Positions 24,934-32,158 of a stretch of 64,000 nucleotides of DNA are shown here, one piece after another. Position 1 is the stretch's first letter; each line of letters opens with the position of its first letter. The DNA lies in contig JACJID010000004.1 in the NCBI GenBank assembly GCA_014138725.1, positions 1,212,194 to 1,276,193 on the forward strand, given 5' to 3'. The notes under the pieces are model-generated. The model saw nothing but the letters and a program-made list of their open reading frames with translations, was not told the DNA's origin and searched no databases. This DNA is from Kutzneria viridogrisea. Lineage in GTDB: Bacteria; Actinomycetota; Actinomycetes; Mycobacteriales; Pseudonocardiaceae. A program made the translations under genes and the position numbers.

Positions 24934-27161
24934 CGCCGCACCTCGCTGGCGCTCGGCGCAGCGCTTCGCGCTGACCCTGTGCTCAATGATTCGCTCGCAA
25001 GCTCGCTCATTGGCTTCTCCCCCTCGTTGAGTGCGCGTGCGGCGCTCCAGGCGAAGAAGGCGGCGGCGTTGTCGGCCACCTCCGGCCCGCGCTTGGGCAC
25101 CGAGAGCTGGTAGGTGCTGGTACGTCCGCCGCTGGTGACCTCGGCGGTCAGCGCGAGCGTGCCGGAGAACTCCGTAGGTCCGCCCGACCACTCGGCGCCG
25201 CCAGTGATGGACAGCTCCGGGCCGGTCCCGGTGTCGCCGACCCCGCTGAGGAACTCCTTCTCCGCGAAGTCCAAGTCCACAGTGGACAGCGTGAACGGTC
25301 CACCGGCGGCCAGTTCCGCGAAGGCGTCACGGCCGTCCCTGCTGACCGTGTGCGGGCCGAGCACCCGCTCCAGCCCCTCGGGCAGCGGCGCGGACCCGGC
25401 GGGCCTGCTCACCGTGACGTCCACGTACGGATAGCTCCACAGGTAGGAAACCCTTGCCTGGTCGCCGATCGGGGCCAGTACGGCGTCCACGTCGGCCGCG
25501 ATGTCCCCCTCGATCACACCGAGCAGCCGCCACCGGCTGGACTCCGACCGTGTCGCGCCGGGCAGCGCGGCCACCGCGTTCTCCGCCATCGGCAGGCACT
25601 CCTTGGGCGGCCCGGGAAGCATCAGCACGGTAGTGCCGGACACCTCCACGCGGGCACCCCAGGCCGTGCCGTTGGCGTTGGGCAGTAGTTCGGCGCCCAC
25701 CGGGAACTGGGCCTGGCGCCGGTTGTCCTCGTGCACGGGCAGGTTGAACGACTCCAGCCGCGCGCACACGGCCTGCCAGGCCTGCTCGCTGAACTCCAGC
25801 GGCAGCCCGCAGGCCGCCGCGACCCCGTCACGGGTCACGTCGTCGGAGGTGGGACCCAGGCCACCGAGCACCGCGACGACCTCGTCCACGCCGATGCGCG
25901 CGCGGACCGCGTCCTGGATGTCGGCCAGCGTGTCGCCCACGGTGGCCCGGCTGCGCACCTGGTACCCGGCCTGGTCGAGCAGCTTGCTGACCGCCGTGCT
26001 GTTGGTGTCGGCGATCGCCCCGCTGAGCAGTTCGTCGCCAACGGCGATCACCGAGGCCTGGCGGACCTCCACCGTGCCCGACAACGCCTTCTCCACCGCG
26101 GCGGCGGCCACCGGCGTGGTCGCGGTGCCGCCGAGGTCGTAGGTCACCGCGCGGCGGGCACGGGCCACGGCACGCACCGCGGAACGGATCTGCTCGGCGG
26201 GCGCGGGCAGGTCCAGGTGCCGCAGCAACTGGCTCGCGGTCAGGAACAGGGCCATCGGATTGGCCTTCTGCCGACCGGCCATGCTCGGCGCGCTGCCGTG
26301 CACCGGTTCGAAGTAGCTGCCGTGCTCACCGATGTTGCCGCTGGGCGCGAGCCCGAGCCCGCCCATGACCCCGGCGCCGAGGTCGGACAGGATGTCGCCG
26401 AACATGTTCTCGGCCACGATCACGCCGAACCGCTCCGGCCTGCGCACCATCCACAGCGCCAGCGCGTCCACGTTGAGGATCTCGGTCTCGATCTCCGGGT
26501 ACTCCTGGGAGATCAGCTCCAGCCTGCCACGCAGGTGGTTGCTGCTCTCCCGCAGCACGTTGGGCTTGTCGGCCAGGCTCAGCAGCCGGTACCCGTTCTG
26601 CCTGGCGTGCTCGAAACCGAAGCGCAGCAAGCGGTCGATGCCGAACTGGGTCTGCAGCCGCAGCGTGGCGCTGGTCAGCTCCGGACCGGTGGCGGCGGCG
26701 TTGGGGTGGTCCTTGACCACGTCCCACAGTGCCGGGCCCAGTCCGTGGAAGTCCAGGCCCGCGTAGAGGCCCTCGGTGTTCTCCCGGATCACCGAGAAGG
26801 CGAACCGGTCCGCGTGCACATCGGCCACGGGGCGCACGTTGGCGTACAGCGAGAGCTTCTGCCGCAGCTGCACCACCGGCGAGACGTAGCGCAGGCCGGT
26901 ACCGCGCAGGTGCTCGGCCAGCTCCGCCTCGGCCTCGCGCAGCGGCTTGCTCGTGATCGCGCCGAGCAGGCAGGTGTCCGTCTCGGCGAGAAGGTCCCAA
27001 GTGGACTGTGGGACGGCGTTACCCGTTTCACACCAACTGGTCCAGCCGACCTCGCCGAACCGGAACTCCAGCGGCAGGCCCATCCGGTCCAGCACCGGCA
27101 GCACCGCCGAGACCACCTCGGGTCCGATGCCGTCCCCTGGCAGCACCGCAACGCTCTTCAT
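24930..27161 (-). CDS. Fusion: isopropylmalate/homoisocitrate dehydrogenase-like + CinA-type MoCF domain
   Basis: 743 residues. Residues 1-~360 are a complete beta-decarboxylating dehydrogenase: MKSVAVLPGDGIGPEV at the N-terminus, RENTEGLYAG near 126 (the LY form is like homoisocitrate dehydrogenase), DALALWMVRRPERF, GGLGLAPSGNIG, and HGSAPSMAGRQKANP for NAD binding. Residues ~366-600 are a CinA N-terminal (COG1058, MoCF-fold) domain: ASVIAVGDELLSGAIADTNS, GGLGPTSDDVTRDGVA and LPGPPKEC. The last ~140 residues resemble a degenerate CinA C-terminal domain (TAEVTSGGRTSTYQLSVPKRG). No stop or frameshift separates the parts. ATG 27161 overlaps the upstream stop as ATGA, so longer readings to 27410 are rejected. 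I know of no described enzyme with this architecture. Confidence 0.9.
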   Translation of the reverse strand: MKSVAVLPGDGIGPEVVSAVLPVLDRMGLPLEFRFGEVGWTSWCETGNAVPQSTWDLLAETDTCLLGAITSKPLREAEAELAEHLRGTGLRYVSPVVQLRQKLSLYANVRPVADVHADRFAFSVIRENTEGLYAGLDFHGLGPALWDVVKDHPNAAATGPELTSATLRLQTQFGIDRLLRFGFEHARQNGYRLLSLADKPNVLRESSNHLRGRLELISQEYPEIETEILNVDALALWMVRRPERFGVIVAENMFGDILSDLGAGVMGGLGLAPSGNIGEHGSYFEPVHGSAPSMAGRQKANPMALFLTASQLLRHLDLPAPAEQIRSAVRAVARARRAVTYDLGGTATTPVAAAAVEKALSGTVEVRQASVIAVGDELLSGAIADTNSTAVSKLLDQAGYQVRSRATVGDTLADIQDAVRARIGVDEVVAVLGGLGPTSDDVTRDGVAAACGLPLEFSEQAWQAVCARLESFNLPVHEDNRRQAQFPVGAELLPNANGTAWGARVEVSGTTVLMLPGPPKECLPMAENAVAALPGATRSESSRWRLLGVIEGDIAADVDAVLAPIGDQARVSYLWSYPYVDVTVSRPAGSAPLPEGLERVLGPHTVSRDGRDAFAELAAGGPFTLSTVDLDFAEKEFLSGVGDTGTGPELSITGGAEWSGGPTEFSGTLALTAEVTSGGRTSTYQLSVPKRGPEVADNAAAFFAWSAARALNEGEKPMSELASESLSTGSARSAAPSASEVRR

Positions 27162-27865
27162 GGGGTCAGGTTCTCCTTTGCGAACCGGGTGAGGTGATCG
27201 GTGACGAACTCGGGGCGGTCGCTGTGCGGGCGCATACCCGCGCCGGGCACCTCGACCACCTCGTGGTGGGCCGCCGCAGCGAGGTGCGCGGTGGTCACCA
27301 ACCGGGAGCGTTCGCCGACCAGGTGCATCAGCGGCCCCTCGTAGGACAGCACCTGCTCGGTGAGGTCGACCTCCAGCAGCAGCCGCATGCCACCGGCGAT
27401 GCGGCGGCACGCCTGCTCATCGGCCGGAACCGGTTGGTGCACAGGCGGTTCGACGCCCTCGGCCGTGACCAGCTCGCCCAGCACCGCGAGTGATCGCGAC
27501 AGGTCGCCCTCGGCGGCCAGGTCGGCCACAGTGGACAGTCGCTCCGCGAGCACGCGGTCGGCCCGGGTGGGCGCGGACACCAGCACGGTGGCCGGTGGCC
27601 TCAGGTCGGGCAGCAGCGCCTGGGCCACCGCCCCGCCCAGCGCGTTGCCCACCAGTAGGTCCACTTCGGACATACGGGGCAGCCAGCTCCGTGCGAGCTG
27701 GCTCACCTCGGTCATGGAATCCTCAAGCAGGGCAAGGGTGTCCACCACGGTGACGCGGCAGCCGAACGCCTCCAGCGCGCCGGTCACCGTGGCGAAGAAG
27801 CGTCCCTCGTCCCACTGCGGCAGCACCGGCGCGAACACCAGTGCATGCGGACGTGAGTCGGTCAT
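27158..27865 (-). CDS. Alpha/beta-hydrolase fold protein lacking the nucleophilic Ser
   Basis: 235 residues. The strand-turn-helix that normally holds G-x-S-x-G reads LLVGNALGGAVAQALLPD: the nucleophile position (residue 75) is Ala (codon GCG). Other fold landmarks are present (ALVFAPVLPQWDEG at the N-terminus, GPLMHLVGERSRLV for the acid strand, a late HHEVVEVPGAGMRPHSDRPE with His). The protein may be a non-hydrolytic lyase, a scaffold or a binding protein. ATG 27865 overlaps the HMGL stop (ATGA) and the 3' end overlaps the fusion gene start in the same way, so it is tightly coupled to both. Confidence 0.8.
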   Translation of the reverse strand: MTDSRPHALVFAPVLPQWDEGRFFATVTGALEAFGCRVTVVDTLALLEDSMTEVSQLARSWLPRMSEVDLLVGNALGGAVAQALLPDLRPPATVLVSAPTRADRVLAERLSTVADLAAEGDLSRSLAVLGELVTAEGVEPPVHQPVPADEQACRRIAGGMRLLLEVDLTEQVLSYEGPLMHLVGERSRLVTTAHLAAAAHHEVVEVPGAGMRPHSDRPEFVTDHLTRFAKENLTP

Positions 27866-28794
27866 CCCGCTGCGGCACCGGCCAGCGCCCGCGCGGCGTG
27901 CACGGACTGCCGGTGGTCGGAGTGCGCGATGCTGCCGCGCTCCTCCACCGACAGGTCGAAGTGCCCCAGCACCAGATCGGGCAGCGGCAGCGAGGGCGCC
28001 GACTCGGGCACGCTGCGGCCGAGCAGGTCCGCCAGGTGCAGCATGGTGCCCAGGTCGTAGCGGTCGCCGCCGATCCGGTCCAGGTAGGCGATCCACTGCT
28101 CGGCCACCAGGTTGCCGGGGCCCTTGCCCATGCCCAGCACCGAGGAGTCCATCCACGTGGCGCCCGCGTCCACCGCGGCCATCGCGTTGGACATGGCCAG
28201 GCCCAGGTTGTTGTGCGCGTGCAGGCCGACCTCGCCGGGCACCACCGACTTCACCAGCGTGGCGAGCCGGGCGGTGTGCGCGGGCAGCAGGCTGCCGTTC
28301 GAGTCGGCCAGGTACACCACGTCGGTGCCCGCGTCGGCCGCGGCGGCGGCCACCTCGACCACCTTGCGCGCGGGCAGTTGCGAGACGCGGGTCAGGTTCA
28401 CGCACACCGTGAAGCCGACCTCCTTGGCCTGCCGCACGGTGTCCAGCGCGGGGCCCGGGTCACCGGCGGGCACGCAGACCCGCACCAGCCGGGCGCCCGC
28501 GCGGTGCATCGCGGGCAGGTCCCCGGCGTCGATGTTGCGCGGGTGCAGGATCAGGCCCACGTGCTCCGGGCCGATCTCCTCGGCGATCGCGGCGATGTAG
28601 GAGTCATCGCCCCGACCGGTCAGCCCCAGGTCCGCAACCGGCTTGAACGAACCCTTGCGATAGGCGATCTCCACCCAGTCGAACCCGGCCGCCACGCTCA
28701 ACCGCGCGTGGGTGCGGGCGTAATCCAGGTCGAACTCGAATCTGTTGCGGTAGCCACCGTCACGTAACGTGACATCAATGTTAACCAAAGACAC
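27862..28794 (-). CDS. HMGL/DRE-TIM family aldolase-like protein
   Basis: 310 residues. The N-terminal IDVTLRDGGYRNRF is the DRE-TIM metallolyase signature (D-x-T-L-R-D-G), and VGLHAHNNLGLAMSNAMAAVDAGATWMDSSVLGMGKGPGN holds the HxH metal motif and the GxGxGxGN loop. The closest recognisable relatives are 4-hydroxy-2-oxovalerate aldolases, which split to pyruvate plus an aldehyde; homocitrate-type synthases have different regions. Predicted to make or break a pyruvate-derived C-C bond. First gene of the operon. GTG 28794 lies close to a GGGGGAG; TTG 28788 would have better spacing. Confidence 0.9.
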   Translation of the reverse strand: MSLVNIDVTLRDGGYRNRFEFDLDYARTHARLSVAAGFDWVEIAYRKGSFKPVADLGLTGRGDDSYIAAIAEEIGPEHVGLILHPRNIDAGDLPAMHRAGARLVRVCVPAGDPGPALDTVRQAKEVGFTVCVNLTRVSQLPARKVVEVAAAAADAGTDVVYLADSNGSLLPAHTARLATLVKSVVPGEVGLHAHNNLGLAMSNAMAAVDAGATWMDSSVLGMGKGPGNLVAEQWIAYLDRIGGDRYDLGTMLHLADLLGRSVPESAPSLPLPDLVLGHFDLSVEERGSIAHSDHRQSVHAARALAGAAAG

Positions 28795-28886
28795 AGCTCC
28801 CCCAGCCTATTAGTCACCGAAACTCGCGAAACGGACACCGGCATCCGACGGGCTCCCCAGCCCCGACCGTTGCGTTCGCGGTCAGA

Positions 28887-28955
28887 AAATTATGTGAACC
28901 GGATTCCACCGTCAAGCGGACAAGCTCCTATAGCAGCCATAGCTGCCGAACTATC
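28887..28955 (-). promoter_or_regulatory. Promoter and LysR-type box of the six-gene operon
   Basis: On the minus strand: -35 TTGACG (28910-28915), exactly 17 bp, -10 TAATTT (28887-28892), one of the best sigma70-type promoters in the window. The predicted start near 28880 leaves a leader of ~85 bases. The 28-bp box 28928-28955 lies 12 bp upstream of the -35 and matches the box at 15671-15698 in 21 of 28 positions. That is where LysR-type activators bind. Confidence 0.75.
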
Positions 28956-29190
28956 TGGAGCGAGAAAGACCTGGAAAACGGCGGGGCGAAACCCGCAATC
29001 AGCACGTCGCGACCCATTATGAGCCGTCTCACACGCCCGCCCAAAAGGGCCTTTACCACATCGACTTGCACCACGCGGCGAATACTTGCCGGTAATAATG
29101 ATCGGCCGCCGCATCACGGTCAGCGAACACGCCGACACCCATCGTCACACAAATGCATTCCCGGGCAATCCACCTACCCCCAAGTACCCC
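28956..29190. other. Comparatively AT-rich non-coding stretch
   Basis: Between the LysR-type box and repeat array 2 there is no ORF with credible start, codon bias or similarity; the stretch is poorer in GC than its surroundings. A 249-bp minus-strand reading at 28890-29138 overlaps the promoter and has no ribosome site. It may hold upstream promoter elements; I see nothing else. Confidence 0.5.
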
Positions 29191-29470
29191 GAGTCCCGCT
29201 CACCCACACGCGAGTCCCGCTCACTGGCGCGCGAATCCCGCTGAGCGGGTGTTGAGGGCTTCGGCGGACGGGCACCAACTCTGACGGAGCCGCGAGTCGC
29301 ACACGGGAGAGCGGGATTCGGGCGCAGGAGACCGGGACTCAGCTGCGGCAGAGCGGGACTCGCGCACCCCAGAGCGGGACTCACGCTCCTCAGAACGGGA
29401 CTCGCGCACAGGTGGACGGGACTCGCAGGCTCCAGGCCGGGACTCGCGCACCCCAGAGCGCTCAGGGCGG
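29191..29470. repeat. Array 2 of the GAGTCCCGC repeat, 21-bp register, orientation flip
   Basis: Three plus-strand units GA(G/A)TCCCGCT start at 29191, 29212 and 29233, exactly 21 bp apart. After a degenerate stretch the orientation flips and GGGA(C/T)TC units start at 29313, 29334, 29355, 29376, 29397, 29418 and 29439, again exactly 21 bp apart. A decayed unit reaches the response-regulator stop at 29478. Only the 7-9-bp core is conserved; the 12-14 bp between vary freely in sequence but not in length. Confidence 0.9.
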
Positions 29471-29477
29471 GGCTCGG

Positions 29478-30128
29478 TCAGGTCATGAGGCCGCAGCGCC
29501 AGGCCCAGGCGGCGATCTCCACGCGGTTGCGGGCGTTCACCTTGGTCTGCACCGAGGCCAGGTGGGTCTTGACCGTGGACAGGGACATGAACAGTTCGCC
29601 GCCGATCTCGGCGTTGGTCAGGCCCTTGGCCACGGCCCGCACCACCTCCACCTCGCGGTCGGTCAGCGGCACGGGTGGGCTGGCCGCGGGCGCGGGGGCG
29701 GTCTCGGTGAAGCGGGCGAGCATGCGCACCGTGATCTGCGGGGAGATCAGCGCGTCCCCGCGCACCGCGGCGCGCACGGCCTCCACCAGCAGCGCGGGCC
29801 CGGCGTCCTTGAGCAGGAACCCGCTGGCGCCGTGGCCCAGCGCGCTGTGCACGTACTCGTCGAGGTCGAAGGTCGTCACCACGACCACCTTGACCGGGTC
29901 GGTGACCCCGGGTCCGGCCAGCTGCTTGGTGGCGGCCAGCCCGTCGATCCCGGGCATGCGGATGTCGAGCAGGCACACGTCGGGCCGCAGCTCGCGGGCC
30001 ATCCGCACGGCGGAGACCCCGTCGGCCACGTCGGCGACCACCTCGATGTCCGGCTCGTTCTCCAGGATCATCCGGAAGCCGACGCGCACCATCTCCTGGT
30101 CGTCGGCGATCAGCACCCGGATCGTCAC
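29478..30128 (-). CDS. NarL/FixJ family response regulator
   Basis: 216 residues. Receiver domain (1-120): acidic pair DD at 9-10, phosphoacceptor Asp in VCLLDIRMPGIDG near residue 55, Thr in VVVTTFD and Lys in GFLLKDAG. C-terminal LuxR-type helix-turn-helix: LTDREVEVVRAVAKGLTNAEIGGELFMSLSTVKTHLASVQTKV. It overlaps the upstream histidine kinase gene by 4 bp. Divergent ABC exporter genes on the other side of the kinase are the likely target. Confidence 0.96.
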   Translation of the reverse strand: MTIRVLIADDQEMVRVGFRMILENEPDIEVVADVADGVSAVRMARELRPDVCLLDIRMPGIDGLAATKQLAGPGVTDPVKVVVVTTFDLDEYVHSALGHGASGFLLKDAGPALLVEAVRAAVRGDALISPQITVRMLARFTETAPAPAASPPVPLTDREVEVVRAVAKGLTNAEIGGELFMSLSTVKTHLASVQTKVNARNRVEIAAWAWRCGLMT

Positions 30129-31321
30129 CTGCGCACCTCCGTCAGGGGCAGCTCGGCGAGCACCTGCCAGCCCCGGTCCCCGGTCCGTCCCGCGGAGAAC
30201 AGGCCGCCGAGCAGCTCGACGCGTTCCCGCATGCCGACCAGACCGTACCCACCCGAGCCACCGGCCGGATCACGGGCCGGTTCGGCCCCGTCGTCGGCGA
30301 CGACCACCCGCACCCAATGCTCCCCCGCGGCGACCTGGACGGTGATCAGGGTGGCGGTCACGGCGTGCTTGTGCACGTTGATCAACGACTCCTGGAGGAT
30401 ACGCAGCACGGAGCGGGCCACCTCGCCGGGCATGGGGCGAGGCAGGCTCACCTCGTCCCGGATCGGCACACCCAGGTTGCGGGACTGCTCGATGGTGGCC
30501 CGCACGTCGGAGAGCAGGTCGGTGGTGGCCGCGTCGGCGGTGTTCTCCTCGCGCAGCGTGCCGACCAGCCGCCGCATCGCCGCCAGCGCCTCGGTGCCCG
30601 CGTCGGCGATGCCGGGCAGCAGCCGGTGCGCCGCGAGCGGGTCCTTGCCCGACACGGTCATCGCCGCCTGCGCCTGCACCACGATGCCGGTGACGTGGTG
30701 GGCGACCACGTCGTGCAGTTCACGGGCGAGCGCGATCCGCTCCTGCTGCTGGGCGGCGGCCACGGCGCTGGTGATGGTGTGGTCCCGGTCGGTGTCGCGG
30801 GCCCGGAAGTACAGGCCGGTGCCGATCGCCAGGACCACCAGCATGAGGGCGGGGAAGGACTGGCTGGGGTCCTGCGGGCGCCAGCCGCTGACCAGCGCCT
30901 GGCGGATCGCGGCGAACATGCCCGCGAAGGCCAGCGCGGCCAGCCCGCCCCACACGGCGTTGCGGGGGGCCAGCCGGACCAGCACGGCGATGATCACCAT
31001 GCAGGCGGCCGTCTGCACCGGCGAGACCGGGCTGAACTCGGTGTGCAGCACGATGCGCAGGGTCTGTTCCACCGAGGTCACCGCGATGATCAACACGGCG
31101 GCGCCCAGTGCGCTGGCCAGTGGGTAGGCGACCGCCAGCACGGCGAGCCCGATCAGCAGCGCGGTGGGCAGCGCGGTGAGCACCGCCGCCGCCCGGCCGC
31201 CGTAGCGCTCGGGCAGCACCCCCCACTCGATCACCATCAGCACCGACAGCGCCACCAGGATCGGCCACTGCCTGCGCAGCACCGCCTGCCAACCGATGAA
31301 CGGGGTGTCCACAGCGGACAC
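30125..31321 (-). CDS. Sensor histidine kinase (HisKA_3 type)
   Basis: 398 residues. Five or six N-terminal membrane helices (about residues 15-160) with very short loops suggest sensing within the membrane. The dimerisation/phosphoacceptor motif is ALARELHDVVAHHVTGIVVQAQAA with the phospho-His in LHD. HATPase_c follows, with RVVVADDG and GGSGGYGLVGMRERVELLGG as the N and G boxes. The GTG start is at 31321. It pairs with the response regulator at 29478-30128. The intramembrane-sensing type is often linked to cell-envelope stress and to adjacent ABC exporters, as here. Confidence 0.95.
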   Translation of the reverse strand: MSAVDTPFIGWQAVLRRQWPILVALSVLMVIEWGVLPERYGGRAAAVLTALPTALLIGLAVLAVAYPLASALGAAVLIIAVTSVEQTLRIVLHTEFSPVSPVQTAACMVIIAVLVRLAPRNAVWGGLAALAFAGMFAAIRQALVSGWRPQDPSQSFPALMLVVLAIGTGLYFRARDTDRDHTITSAVAAAQQQERIALARELHDVVAHHVTGIVVQAQAAMTVSGKDPLAAHRLLPGIADAGTEALAAMRRLVGTLREENTADAATTDLLSDVRATIEQSRNLGVPIRDEVSLPRPMPGEVARSVLRILQESLINVHKHAVTATLITVQVAAGEHWVRVVVADDGAEPARDPAGGSGGYGLVGMRERVELLGGLFSAGRTGDRGWQVLAELPLTEVRR

Positions 31322-31367
31322 AGTACGGCGCCGGGCGCCGAGCGGGCCTCAGCCTCGCGGCCGGGCA

Positions 31368-31391
31368 CGCATCGGTCATTCGGCCGATGCG
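31368..31391. promoter_or_regulatory. Inverted repeat between the kinase and ABC genes
   Basis: Arms CGCATCGG (31368-31375) and CCGATGCG (31384-31391), 8-bp spacer, about 90 bp before the ABC start. A second dyad CGGCGCC-G-GGCGCCG lies at 31326-31340. A candidate response-regulator binding region for both divergent units. Confidence 0.45.
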
Positions 31392-31480
31392 CCCGAGGTG
31401 ATCACCGGCCCGGCGGCCGAGGCGGGCGGGCCCCTCCACTGGGCAGTATTGCCCCCGAACGGTTCGAGGAGGAGGACGAC

Positions 31481-32158
31481 GTGGTGGAACCGATCCTGAT
31501 CGGGCGGGCTGTGGTCAAGCGGTACGGGGAGGTGCACGCCCTGGCGGGGGTGGACATCTCCATCGGGGCGGGTGAGGTGCTGGCGATCGTCGGGCCCTCC
31601 GGCTCGGGCAAGACCACGCTGCTGCACGTGCTGGCGGGCATCCTGCCCGCGGACGGCGGCGAGGTGTTCCTCGCGGGCAGGCCGATCTCCGGGCTGGGCG
31701 AGGCCGAGCGCAGCAAGCTGCGGCGCACCGAGTTCGGCTTCGTGTTCCAGTCCGGCATGTTGGTGGCCGAGCTGACCGCGGACGAGAACGTGGCCCTGCC
31801 GATGCTGCTGGCGGGCCGCGCGAAGGGCGAGTCCATGGCGGCGGCGGGCGAGTGGCTTGCCAAGCTGGGGCTGCTGGGCCTGTCCTCGCGCAGGCCGGGC
31901 GAGCTGTCCGGCGGGCAGGCGCAGCGGGTGGCCATCGCCCGCGCGCTGGCCCACCGGCCCAAGGTGATCTTCGCGGACGAGCCGACCGGGGCGCTGGACA
32001 CGCGCACCGGCCAGGAGACGGTCAGCGCGCTGCTGGAGGCGGCCTCGGCGACCGGCGCGGCCGTGGTGATCGTGACGCACGACCCGGCGATCGCCGCGCG
32101 GGCGCACCGCGTTGTGGAGATCCGAGACGGCCTGATCGCGACGGGAGTGCCCGCGTGA
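31481..32158 (+). CDS. ABC transporter ATP-binding protein (MacB/LolD type)
   Basis: 225 residues. Walker A GPSGSGKTT (about 39-47), Q-loop FVFQSGMLV, signature LSGGQAQRVAIARAL, Walker B VIFADEPTGALD, H-loop VIVTHDP. GTG 31481 is used because GGAGGAGGA ends 5 bases upstream; long upstream readings come from the opposite-strand kinase. It overlaps the permease start as GTGA. Together they form a two-gene FtsX-type exporter probably controlled by the adjacent two-component system. Confidence 0.95.
   Translation: MVEPILIGRAVVKRYGEVHALAGVDISIGAGEVLAIVGPSGSGKTTLLHVLAGILPADGGEVFLAGRPISGLGEAERSKLRRTEFGFVFQSGMLVAELTADENVALPMLLAGRAKGESMAAAGEWLAKLGLLGLSSRRPGELSGGQAQRVAIARALAHRPKVIFADEPTGALDTRTGQETVSALLEAASATGAAVVIVTHDPAIAARAHRVVEIRDGLIATGVPA

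Noticed and set aside
27162..27410. Longer N-terminus for the dehydrogenase-CinA fusion
   Set aside because: Homology begins at the ATG 27161, which overlaps the upstream stop as ATGA; the extra residues are low-complexity and come from the hydrolase gene in another frame.
28890..29138. Small minus-strand ORF upstream of the HMGL-like gene
   Set aside because: It spans the predicted promoter and LysR box, has no ribosome site and has atypical codon use.
29191..29470. Array 2 as a CRISPR array
   Set aside because: The conserved core is only 7-9 bp, spacers of 12-14 bp are far too short, orientation flips, and no cas genes are present.
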